Shown in pieces: positions 1 through 6,785 of a stretch of 9,522 bases of DNA (the first letter of the stretch is position 1; the number at the start of each line of letters is the position of its first letter). The notes below the pieces were generated by a model. The model was not told where the DNA came from and did not search any database. It was given only the letters and a program-made list of their open reading frames with translations. The DNA is taken from the NCBI GenBank assembly GCA_016205965.1, contig JACQSM010000099.1, forward strand, positions 1 through 9,522, written 5' to 3'. The DNA is from Candidatus Uhrbacteria bacterium. Its GTDB lineage: Bacteria > Patescibacteriota > Patescibacteriia > SG8-24. Both the position numbers and the translations under genes were made by a program.

Positions 1-61
1 CTGTCTAGTGCTATATGAGCCGCGGGCCGGCACGTATGGGGCCGGTCAAGTCTTACATTTG

Positions 62-102
62 AAAGGAGATTGCTATGACGACACCAACCGGAGGCTAGGA
101 GG
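62..102 (+). promoter_or_regulatory. Two ribosome-binding sites in series
   Basis: AAAGGAG at 62-68 lies 6 nt before the ATG at 75. GGAGG at 90-94 lies 8 nt before the ATG at 103 and sits inside the last codons of the 7-codon ORF at 75-98. A second GGAGG at 98-102 abuts the ATG and is too close to act as the main site. Ribosomes ending at the TAG (96-98) would be placed directly on the second site, so the layout suits translational coupling. I see no convincing promoter in positions 1-61, which may be cut by the window edge. Confidence 0.5.
75..98 (+). CDS. Possible 7-codon leader peptide (MTTPTGG)
   Basis: A short ORF reads MTTPTGG and stops at TAG, 4 nt before the start of the 68-aa gene. 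It has a near-ideal ribosome-binding site (AAAGGAG, 6 nt spacing), and its last codons supply the Shine-Dalgarno sequence of the next gene. Such mini-ORFs can raise or tune translation of the following gene by coupling. The peptide has no run of a single amino acid codon that would suggest classical attenuation. It could also be a chance ORF in a purine-rich leader; the good spacing of both sites is the only support. Confidence 0.3.
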   Translation: MTTPTGG

Positions 103-309
103 ATGCCCGCAATCGACGTCGTGCTGAACGTTGATCTGGGTGAGATTGTCAATGGTGCCATAATCCTCTGGATTGCGACGCGGATCAAGATACTCCAGGC
201 GGTGAAGCGGAAACGGGTTCCACGAAGACGGGCGGAGACGCGGAAAAAACTTCAAAGGCCGAATAAGCGGAAAAAAATTTCTCGACGGATTGAAAAGTTA
301 GGACGATAA
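103..309 (+). CDS. Small, very basic protein with hydrophobic N-terminus (68 aa)
   Basis: I do not recognise this protein. Residues 5-33 are hydrophobic to amphipathic (around VNGAIILWIA) and could form a membrane-associated helix. From about residue 34 to the end, well over half the residues are Lys or Arg, with several R/K clusters and no Cys. The ATG is preceded by GGAGG at 8 nt and follows a possible coupled leader. The stop at 307-309 is followed within 10 nt by a strong terminator, so this looks like an independent, well-expressed transcription unit and not part of the methyltransferase gene. Candidate roles are a nucleic-acid-binding peptide or a small membrane-active peptide; neither can be shown from sequence alone. 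The shadow ORF opposite it (73-255) lacks comparable signals. Confidence 0.6.
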   Translation: MPAIDVVLNVDLGEIVNGAIILWIATRIKILQAVKRKRVPRRRAETRKKLQRPNKRKKISRRIEKLGR

Positions 310-316
310 AGGAGCG

Positions 317-348
317 AAGGCCAGGGTGGGTCCCTGGCCTTTTTGTTT
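317..348 (+). terminator. Intrinsic terminator after the 68-aa gene
   Basis: A perfect 10-bp inverted repeat pairs 317-326 (AAGGCCAGGG) with 332-341 (CCCTGGCCTT) around a 5-nt loop. It is followed by a T-rich tract (TTTTTGTTT, 340-348). It starts 8 nt after the TAA of the 68-aa gene and should end that transcript before the methyltransferase gene. The methyltransferase would then need its own promoter in 349-458, where I see only weak, unconvincing -35/-10 matches. Confidence 0.88.
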
Positions 349-458
349 GACCGGGTCACGGCGTCCGCCCACGATTTTTTATCAACGGCGTTCCCACCCT
401 TCGAGCGGGGGCCGACGGAGTAAACTTTTTACGTAGACGGCAAGATCAAAATAAGCTG

Positions 459-3422
459 ATGGCGACAACCGAGCACACGATCAACGACGCGCTGGCGGCG
501 GTATTACGAGAAACGCGCCGCGTCTGGCGCTCTTCCGGTGTCGTCACCTCTGAGAATACAGGCATGCTGAAGGGTAGTGCCCGCCGTCCCGACATCTTGA
601 TTATCGAATCTAACGTCTCACCTGTGGCCATCGAGACAGAGGTTCTGCCGGCAACCACCGTCGAAGAGGAGGCAAGGTTTCGCCTTGGCGAACAGGTACG
701 CACCACCGGCCGGACCATCTTGTCGTCTATTGCCGTGCGTCTGCCGCCCAGGCTCCGCACCAAGCATGGCGCGCCCCTGCAAAGCGATCTCTCCAACACG
801 AACGATATTGAAATGGTTCTGTATGTCGGCAATGCCCCGTCGTCGGCATCGCGTTGGCCGCAGTCAGGCTGGGTACTCGGCAATGTCGCCGATCTATCCA
901 TTCTCGCGCAATCGGCATCGGTTCCACCCGATGTCATCGACGAGGCGGCTAACCATCTGGTCAATGGTGTCAGCGAGGCCGCGGGGTTGCTCGCGGATAT
1001 TGCGGCAACACATCCCGGTGCAATTCACAAGATCAGCCAGGAGTTGCGCCAGGAGGACGGCGAGCAGACCCGGCGTATGGCGGCGACCATACTGGCCAAC
1101 GCCTTCGTCTTTCAGGAAACCCTGGCCGGTGGTCCGGGCGATCTGGCGAACGTCAGGTCGCTCGATCAGCTTCGCGGCGCCACCGGCAACCTTACCAAGT
1201 CCGCCATCCTCGCCGAGTGGCGAAAAATATTGAAGGTCAACTACTGGCCGATTTTCGACATCGCCCGCCGGATACTCGAAGTTATTCCAGCCGCAAATAC
1301 GAAGCAGCTCATCGAGCGCCTGGCAGAAACTGCCGACAGACTGCTTGAGAATCGCCTCATGCGATCTCACGACCTCACGGGTGCCGTCTTCCAGCGCCTG
1401 ATCGTGGACCGGAAATTCCTGGCAGCCTACTACACGACGCCTTCGGCCGCAGCGCTACTCGTTGGCCTGGCGCTGACGCCGGACAGGCCTCCGGCGCGCG
1501 GGTCGTGGTCAAATGTGGACGATGTGAAGTCGCTGCGCGTAGCCGATTTTGCATGCGGCACCGGAACTCTCATTTCGACGGCCTACCAACGCGTAGGCCA
1601 ATTGCACGAGCTGGCCGGCGGCGATGCAGAGGCGCTTCACCCGGAGATGATGGCCGCTGGCCTGATCGGTTGTGACGTACTGCCGGCGGCTGCACACCTC
1701 ACCGCATCGATGTTGGCAGGCGCGCATCCCACGATTAAGTACAATCAGAGTTCGGTGCTCACCGTCGCATACGGCAAGCAGCGGGATGGCGGTGTTGCCT
1801 TGGGATCGCTTGACCTGCTCGATCCTCAGCGAAAGTTCGAAATTCTATCCATCACTGCCAAAGTTGCGGAGGGAATGGGTGAGTCCGAGAAGGAGACCTG
1901 GGCGTCGCTGCCTCACGCATCGTTCGACGTGGTGATCATGAACCCTCCCTTTACCCGCGCCACCGGCCACGAAGGAAGTAAGATCGGGGTTCCCAACCCG
2001 ATGTTTGCCGCGTTCAGCTCCGATGCTGAAGAACAGCGGCTGATGGGGAACGCGACCAAGTGGTTGACGCAGGGCACCAGCGCACATGGCAACGCGGGCG
2101 AGGCGTCGATCTTCCTGGTCTTGGCCGATCGCAAGCTGAAGCCGGACGGCATGCTGGCCATGGTCATGCCCCTCAGTCTTGTGTCCGGCGATGCGTGGGA
2201 GCAATCCCGCGCACTGTTGGCCAAGAATTACAGTGAACTTATAGTGATTTCCATTGCGGGCACGGAGGGCGCGGAGCTGTCATTTTCCGCCGATACGGAC
2301 ATGGGCGAATGCCTTGTCGTCGGACATAAATCTCCAAAGGGCAGCCAACGGGCGACCTTTGTCATCCTGAACGAACGTCCGCAATTTCCTATGCTCGGCG
2401 CCAGCGCGGCCAAGCAAATACGCCTACTGAAAAGGCGCAAGGGTCTTCGCCGGCTGGAAGATGGGCCTGTCGGCGGCACGCCCATCCACTTCGGCGCGGA
2501 CGTCATCGGTCAGGCGATGAGCGCTCCTCTTCCGCCCAGCGGCGGCTGGAACCTGGCGCGTATCGCCGATCTTGCTCTGGCGCAGTCGGCATACCAGATC
2601 GCGACCGAAGGACGTGTTTGGTTGCCGTCCATGAACAAGGCGGACTCTCTCAAGATTCCTGTTTCGACTGTGGCTGCTATCGGAGAGATTGGTCCATATC
2701 ACGCGGACATTAACGGCAAAACGTCCACCGGCGGGATAAGAGGACCGTTCTCTATCTCTCCGGTGAAGCCGGATAGTGCGCCAACCTATCCTGTGCTCTG
2801 GTCCCACGATGCGAAAAGCCAATGCACCCTCTCTTTTGAGGGCGACAGCGAAGGTCATCCCCGAAAAGGGGCGACGCCGAAGGAACAAGAACTCGTCGAG
2901 CAAAAAGTCGAGGCTGTCTGGAACAGCGCATCGCACTGCCATTTCAACCGTGATTTTCGATTCAACAGCCAGTCCACGAGCATGCAGTTCACACCCCGCA
3001 AAACGATCGGTGGTCGTGCATGGCTTTCAATCCGCCTTGAATCCGCCGAGCACGAGAAAGCCCTTGTTCTTTGGGCCAACACCTCCATGGGTCTGTTGCT
3101 TCATTGGTGGCACGCGAACAAGCAGCAATCCGGACGCGGCAGTATCGGCAAGCTGCCGCTCCAGACGCTGCCGGTTCTTGACGTGACCGCACTCACGCCC
3201 AAACAGCTAGGCCAAGCCGTTAAACTGTTCGATGAGATGAGCGATCGTGAGCTCCTACCGCTCCACGAAGTTGACAAGGACCCTGTTCGCCAGGAGTTGG
3301 ACGAACGTTTCGCGCGGGCCGTTCTTGGTCTGCCCATGCCGATCCTTGCGGCTGGCGGCCCTCTTGAATTGCTTCGCATGAAATTGGCGCGGGAGCCTTC
3401 GATCCGCGGCCACAAGTCTTAG
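459..3422 (+). CDS. N6-adenine DNA methyltransferase, type IIG-like, with nuclease-like N-terminus
   Basis: This 987-aa protein is expected to transfer a methyl group from S-adenosylmethionine to adenine N6 in DNA. Residues 323-328 (AYYTTP) match the region X motif of N6 methylases, 363-371 (DFACGTGTL) the SAM-binding motif I, D406 (GCDVLP) the acidic motif II, and 495-498 (NPPF) the catalytic motif IV. The motif order fits the gamma type. Residues 42-62 (RPDILII ... IETEV) resemble a PD-(D/E)xK nuclease core with D45, E59 and E61, but the usual Lys is Glu, so cutting activity is uncertain. Residues from about 560 to 930 are probably target recognition. The C-terminus (KDPVRQELDERFARAVLGLP) is the helical end often seen in such enzymes. 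No strong ribosome-binding site precedes the ATG at 459. The gene ends 19 bp from the convergent 308-aa gene. It could be a restriction-modification enzyme or a solitary/defence methylase. Confidence 0.85.
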   Translation: MATTEHTINDALAAVLRETRRVWRSSGVVTSENTGMLKGSARRPDILIIESNVSPVAIETEVLPATTVEEEARFRLGEQVRTTGRTILSSIAVRLPPRLRTKHGAPLQSDLSNTNDIEMVLYVGNAPSSASRWPQSGWVLGNVADLSILAQSASVPPDVIDEAANHLVNGVSEAAGLLADIAATHPGAIHKISQELRQEDGEQTRRMAATILANAFVFQETLAGGPGDLANVRSLDQLRGATGNLTKSAILAEWRKILKVNYWPIFDIARRILEVIPAANTKQLIERLAETADRLLENRLMRSHDLTGAVFQRLIVDRKFLAAYYTTPSAAALLVGLALTPDRPPARGSWSNVDDVKSLRVADFACGTGTLISTAYQRVGQLHELAGGDAEALHPEMMAAGLIGCDVLPAAAHLTASMLAGAHPTIKYNQSSVLTVAYGKQRDGGVALGSLDLLDPQRKFEILSITAKVAEGMGESEKETWASLPHASFDVVIMNPPFTRATGHEGSKIGVPNPMFAAFSSDAEEQRLMGNATKWLTQGTSAHGNAGEASIFLVLADRKLKPDGMLAMVMPLSLVSGDAWEQSRALLAKNYSELIVISIAGTEGAELSFSADTDMGECLVVGHKSPKGSQRATFVILNERPQFPMLGASAAKQIRLLKRRKGLRRLEDGPVGGTPIHFGADVIGQAMSAPLPPSGGWNLARIADLALAQSAYQIATEGRVWLPSMNKADSLKIPVSTVAAIGEIGPYHADINGKTSTGGIRGPFSISPVKPDSAPTYPVLWSHDAKSQCTLSFEGDSEGHPRKGATPKEQELVEQKVEAVWNSASHCHFNRDFRFNSQSTSMQFTPRKTIGGRAWLSIRLESAEHEKALVLWANTSMGLLLHWWHANKQQSGRGSIGKLPLQTLPVLDVTALTPKQLGQAVKLFDEMSDRELLPLHEVDKDPVRQELDERFARAVLGLPMPILAAGGPLELLRMKLAREPSIRGHKS

Positions 3423-3441
3423 GATGATGCCTGCCGATCCG

Positions 3442-4368
3442 TCAGATAGCCGCCAGGTTCTCACTGACTGAGCGGCCGCCCGATTTTGGAGACGTCAACA
3501 ACCCCATGTCCCAATACGAGCCCATGATCAGTCGCTCGGCGACCTGAAGCTGATTGGCGAGCGCCGGCGCCAGCGACATGACGACCACTCTCTGACCGCT
3601 TCCATCGACGGGAATTTCCTTCGCCTTGAGCTTCGCTCCAAAGTTTAGTCCCTCCCCGCCTCCGCAGATCACGACACTGTAATTGTCGCCTACCCTCATC
3701 ATGTTTATGACACCGGCCGACACGAATTCACGGTGGGCTGCTTTGTCTCTAGGCGTCTTGCGCCCCGTTCCGTCGCCTATGACGCTGGTCAGCTCCGGTT
3801 TGGCTTTGCGAATGCGCCCGCTGATCCGGTCTCGCACGGGCGCCGGATCCTTGCCGGCAATCGCCTTTTCGAGATTCGTGATGCCCCAGGTGCTCACCCT
3901 GAAGTACGCCGCCGCCGAATTGGCGAAGTAGTCCAGTGTGCGGCGCAGGCCGAACAGGAATGCGTGGTACTCCGCATCCAATCGATTCGTGTCGCCGCCG
4001 GCAATCGTGGAGTTCTTGGGCATGCTGAGTTTAGGCAAATGCTCGAGGGCAATTTCGCCGATCTTGCGCTCCAGGTTTTCGACGTTCTCGAGGTGGTAGT
4101 AACACGCCGTCAGTCCCTGCCGAACATGTGGGATCGTATCGCTGAATATCCGATAATAATCCCGACCCCCACTGGAATTCTCCGTTAGGTGCGATAGTTG
4201 GGGGTTCTCTTTGCGGAGATTCAAGAAAACGAGCTGGTTCCAGCGGATGTGCTTGTCGCGTGGCTGCTTGAAGTCGGCCACCTGCTCGATCAGCCATATC
4301 ATCGGCTTGGCGCGTTCGAGCGCATTGTCAGGCGGTGCTGGTCGCGGGTTACCGATAGAACTTTTCAT
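3442..4368 (-). CDS. Unknown protein with HEPN-like Rx4H motif (308 aa)
   Basis: I cannot assign a firm family. The protein is rich in helices in its first two thirds (residues 20-170, for example EYHAFLFGLRRTLDYFA at 133-149) and more beta-like from about 227 (YSVVICGGGEGLNFG) to 283. R207 and H212 (PRDKAAHREF) form an Rx4H motif of the kind found at the active site of HEPN RNases, placed after helical segments as in that fold; this is suggestive only. No transmembrane segment is evident. The ATG at 4368 has a GGAG 11 nt upstream, a loose spacing. The same reading frame extends upstream through one TGA (4375-4377) to an ATG at 4458 with better start signals, so the annotated N-terminus is doubtful. 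It is the last gene of the - strand run and converges on the methyltransferase gene. Confidence 0.6.
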   Translation of the reverse strand: MKSSIGNPRPAPPDNALERAKPMIWLIEQVADFKQPRDKHIRWNQLVFLNLRKENPQLSHLTENSSGGRDYYRIFSDTIPHVRQGLTACYYHLENVENLERKIGEIALEHLPKLSMPKNSTIAGGDTNRLDAEYHAFLFGLRRTLDYFANSAAAYFRVSTWGITNLEKAIAGKDPAPVRDRISGRIRKAKPELTSVIGDGTGRKTPRDKAAHREFVSAGVINMMRVGDNYSVVICGGGEGLNFGAKLKAKEIPVDGSGQRVVVMSLAPALANQLQVAERLIMGSYWDMGLLTSPKSGGRSVSENLAAI

Positions 4369-4374
4369 GGGCCG

Positions 4375-4458
4375 TCATGCTCCGTAGAGGATCGGCACGG
4401 CGTGCTGGTGATCGCCGTCCCCACGCAGATTACTTCCCTCGAAACTTACTTCGGCCAT
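4375..4458 (-). CDS. 27-codon mini-ORF in frame with the 308-aa gene, ended by TGA
   Basis: The ATG (4458-4456) overlaps the TAA of the zinc-protein gene as TAATG and has GGAG 6 nt upstream. The peptide begins MAEVSFEGSNLRGDGD and ends in LYGA before TGA (4377-4375). Two codons later comes the ATG of the 308-aa gene in the same frame. Three readings are possible: a real coupled small peptide, the original start of the 308-aa gene cut off by a nonsense mutation, or a TGA that is partly read through. The start signals are better than those at 4368, which favours the gene once having begun here. The sequence alone does not decide. Confidence 0.35.
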   Translation of the reverse strand: MAEVSFEGSNLRGDGDHQHAVPILYGA

Positions 4459-5027
4459 TACGGACTCCAGGGATTGATCAAGCCCAATAAATGCCGATGC
4501 TTCTCGCCGCATCCGCCGATCACTTTCCGGTAGTACACTTGGTAAGATTCATCGACATCCTCTCCACGCGTCTCGGTGGTTAAATGACAGAAGGCGCGCT
4601 TGCACTGCGGGCAGTCAACGGAGTGCGCGAAGCAAATACGACCGCCGCACTTCGAACACACGAAGCGGGCGTCCGCCATGCAATCCGCCATGCGGCAGAT
4701 CAGCCCCTCCTGTCTCAGGACGGCGACTTGAGGCGCGATGACCGTACTGAAAAACGTCGTGGCCTTTAATTTAAGACTCGCAACGCGATCTTGACACTTT
4801 ATGCACGCCCGCACTTCCCGGCCAATGTCCGGCGGAATATTCAGCATCGGCAACACCTTGAGAGAGAAATGCTTATACGTGACGCCGGGCGACACACGCG
4901 GAGGCCAGTCCTCTGGCGTGTACCAACTCATATGACGGATACAAGCCGGCCTCCCACAGACGTCGCACGGAGCAACATCATAATCATAGCAGCCCTCGAT
5001 CGAACAATATGTCTCAACGTGGGCCAT
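4458..5027 (-). CDS. Cys-rich protein with duplicated zinc-binding module (189 aa)
   Basis: The protein holds two copies of one Cys/His pattern. Copy 1 is C8-x4-C13-x7-C21-x2-C24-x4-C29-x2-H32, copy 2 is C111-x4-C116-x7-C124-x2-C127-x4-C132-x2-H135, with identical spacing. Each is followed by a CxxC: C75/C78 after a 42-residue insert in copy 1, and C139/C142 after 3 residues in copy 2. The CxxCGxxxCxxH core resembles B-box and AN1-type zinc fingers, so two cross-braced zinc sites per copy are likely. Such domains usually mediate protein contacts, and no enzyme motif is visible. The ATG at 5027 lies 4 nt after the upstream stop, and its Shine-Dalgarno (CCGGAG) overlaps that stop region. No function can be assigned. 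Confidence 0.75.
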   Translation of the reverse strand: MAHVETYCSIEGCYDYDVAPCDVCGRPACIRHMSWYTPEDWPPRVSPGVTYKHFSLKVLPMLNIPPDIGREVRACIKCQDRVASLKLKATTFFSTVIAPQVAVLRQEGLICRMADCMADARFVCSKCGGRICFAHSVDCPQCKRAFCHLTTETRGEDVDESYQVYYRKVIGGCGEKHRHLLGLINPWSP

Positions 5028-5031
5028 GGTC

Positions 5032-5442
5032 TTACTCCGGCGTTTGGCTGCCCGGCACCAGCAGCTCTATTTCGCGGATCTCCCCGCCGCGCTGCACGAC
5101 ACACAGAATCCCGGCCGCCTCCAGGCGCTGCATGATCGGGAAAAAGTCCGCCGGCGCCTTGCCGATCGACTTGAAGGCCTCGGCGATTTCCGTGCCGCCG
5201 AAGTTGCCCCAGAAGTGCTTGGTCAGCTGCGCGCCGCTCTTCACGCTTTCCAGGCATATCTCCGGCCAGCGTCGGAGCAGCCATTCGAACAGGCCGATGG
5301 CCTCGAAATCGTTTTTCGCCGCGAGCGCGTCCAGGGCGGCGCCGTAGGGATGCTGTCCGAAACAGTGGGTGAAGGTCTCGACGTAGTTCTCGGAATATGT
5401 CCTGCCGTCCGTGGCCCGCGCCTCCTCCCCCCGGTACTTCAT
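5032..5442 (-). CDS. Unknown protein, possible C-terminal winged helix (136 aa)
   Basis: I do not recognise the family. Residues 16-70 are helical (YSENYVETFTHCF, FEAIGLFEWLLRRWPEI). Residues 84-130 read as helix-helix-strand-strand (TEIAEAFKSIG, FFPIMQRLEAAGILCVV, IREIELLVP), which would fit a winged-helix domain binding DNA or a partner. The ATG at 5442 is chosen because GGAGGAG lies 10 nt upstream. A TTG at 5490 would add 16 residues rich in Arg and Pro and directly abuts the upstream TGA, so it is a weaker alternative. The gene ends 4 nt before the zinc protein start, so the two are probably co-translated. Confidence 0.7.
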   Translation of the reverse strand: MKYRGEEARATDGRTYSENYVETFTHCFGQHPYGAALDALAAKNDFEAIGLFEWLLRRWPEICLESVKSGAQLTKHFWGNFGGTEIAEAFKSIGKAPADFFPIMQRLEAAGILCVVQRGGEIREIELLVPGSQTPE

Positions 5443-5490
5443 AGCTCGAATTCTCCTCCGCGGCCGCGGCGGTTGGCCGAATGCTGTCAA

Positions 5491-5901
5491 TCACCTTCTC
5501 TGCCGCCGCTCCGCCCTTCTCCGCTTGTGGACTTTGCACGCCAAGTCGCGCATCTCCGCGAGCGCGGCGCGGATCTCGCTTAGGATAGCCTCGATCCGCT
5601 GGATATGGGCATCTTCAAGCGACACCGCCGGCGGCATGACCTTCATATCCGCCGCCTCGATGATTCTCGGACGATAGGCCGTTTTCCTAGCGATCTCCAT
5701 CAAATCATCGGGCTCGCACGGCGCGGTCAGTTTTACGAGATTGTCGACAAGCTCCTGAAATGCCGCCGGACACTGATCGAACGACGTCCCCGCGGGCGGG
5801 CCTTCAATCCACAGCGCGTTGAACAGCTGATGCACTTGGCTACGATTGAGACTCCAGGCGCCGTCACCGCAACGACCGGCGATTGGTCCGCACACTAGCA
5901 T
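5491..5901 (-). CDS. Unknown helical protein with basic C-terminal tail (136 aa)
   Basis: I do not recognise this protein. Residues 18-58 (from SLNRSQVHQLFNALW) look like a small all-helical domain. Residues 95-122 are a likely coiled coil (ALAEMRDLACKV and preceding heptads), followed by a strongly basic tail (HKRRRAERRQRR). The small helical domain beside a cyclase-like gene is reminiscent of adaptor domains in bacterial conflict systems, but I cannot match a named family. The ATG overlaps the stop of the cyclase-like gene by 7 nt (ATGCTAG). No good Shine-Dalgarno is present, so translation probably depends on coupling. The first ~15 residues look unlike the rest, and the true start might be internal. 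Confidence 0.65.
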   Translation of the reverse strand: MLVCGPIAGRCGDGAWSLNRSQVHQLFNALWIEGPPAGTSFDQCPAAFQELVDNLVKLTAPCEPDDLMEIARKTAYRPRIIEAADMKVMPPAVSLEDAHIQRIEAILSEIRAALAEMRDLACKVHKRRRAERRQRR

Positions 5902-6785
5902 CGACCAGACAGCACGCGAAGTCCTTCGATGTACGCCTTCATGTCTACCCTCAACCCCTCTTCTTCGTAGAGCGCGTTTTCCAAATGGGTCGAGGACACC
6001 GCCTCCATGAGAAGCTCTGCGGTACAGCCGTCATGATAGCGCGCCAGCCAATCGTATTTCCGCAGTATCCGTCTTTCTTCTGTCCGCGCCCGGCCGCGAC
6101 GAATGAGATCGGCATGTCGCTTCAAGAACCGGAAGTACGAGCTCAATTCCTCGAACTCGGTACGGCAGGCCCGTAGATAGTCGATGAAGCGGGTGCCGTC
6201 CTCGCCCGTGCGGAGAAACCCGGCCACGACGTCGAGCTCGTAATCCAAGGTATTATGCTCACCGCGGAGGCGCGGGTCAGTCCTATGTTCCTCGATGGCG
6301 TGTTCATCGATTACGACTCGCGGGAAAATCGCCTCTTGGCTTTCGATCTCGAACGCCCTGACCATGGCCGGTCCAAAGATCGGTCCTTCGCCGTTCAAGC
6401 CGACGTATCCGTCACCGACGGCCACGCCGGCGCGCATGAGTACGCCGCTGTTAATCAGGGCGATTTGAGCGTGCAAGAGATCGTAGAGTTCCCAGAAGAA
6501 CGCTCCGTCATGGTACTGCGTGTCGTACGGACGTACTCGGATGATTGCGTCGGACAACGCATATGCAAAGGCCCGGCTCTGCATTCGAATTTCCGCTATT
6601 GATCGAGGCGGGTTGTCTTCCTCGGGCTTGGTAAAGTGCTCGAGCTTCTTTACCACGCCGTAAACCTCGGCCGCCGAGCGTGTTTTGAGAAGGTCCCGGA
6701 ATCCGAGAACGTCGATGAAACTGACCACGCATGGCTCATAGCGGATGTTCGAGGATCGTCCTCGCTTCTTCCTACTCCGGCTCAC
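5895..6785 (-). CDS. Class III nucleotide-cyclase-like protein, resembles Pycsar PycC (296 aa)
   Basis: The start is taken as GTG at 6785: GGGAGG lies 7 nt upstream, it gives a 14-nt overlap with the upstream gene, and the longer frame before it is only a shadow. Residues 20-31 (VVSFIDVLGFRD) match the first metal-binding strand of class III cyclases with D25, and 77-84 (LSDAIIRV) the second with D79. Residues 118-125 (RAGVAVGD) and 137-160 (from FGPAMVRAFEIE, with FPRVVID) match the later core strands and helix. This set of motifs is what I associate with PycC, which makes cCMP or cUMP on phage infection in Pycsar defence. At the canonical Asn and Arg positions of the GDxVNxAARLE-type motif I read V142 and E146, so substrate and activity are uncertain. 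The C-terminal 130 residues are helical. No transmembrane segment is seen. Confidence 0.65.
   Translation of the reverse strand: MSRSRKKRGRSSNIRYEPCVVSFIDVLGFRDLLKTRSAAEVYGVVKKLEHFTKPEEDNPPRSIAEIRMQSRAFAYALSDAIIRVRPYDTQYHDGAFFWELYDLLHAQIALINSGVLMRAGVAVGDGYVGLNGEGPIFGPAMVRAFEIESQEAIFPRVVIDEHAIEEHRTDPRLRGEHNTLDYELDVVAGFLRTGEDGTRFIDYLRACRTEFEELSSYFRFLKRHADLIRRGRARTEERRILRKYDWLARYHDGCTAELLMEAVSSTHLENALYEEEGLRVDMKAYIEGLRVLSGRC

Noticed and set aside
2..127. Open frame from the left edge that might be the tail of an upstream gene
   Set aside because: It has no start in the window, runs through both ribosome-binding sites and the start of the 68-aa gene, and shows no recognisable protein features; 41 codons open by chance is plausible.
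349..458. Promoter for the methyltransferase gene (TTGACC at 347-352 and a T-rich stretch near 373-380)
   Set aside because: The -10 match is poor and the spacing too long. The T-rich region overlaps terminator output, so no promoter can be supported from sequence alone.
446..1370. Long - strand frames opposite the methyltransferase gene (446-964 and 894-1370)
   Set aside because: They are typical antisense shadows of a GC-rich gene, with no recognisable motifs, while the + strand frame carries the full methyltransferase signature.
3423..3441. Bidirectional terminator between the convergent methyltransferase and 308-aa genes
   Set aside because: The 19-bp gap contains no inverted repeat or T/A tract.
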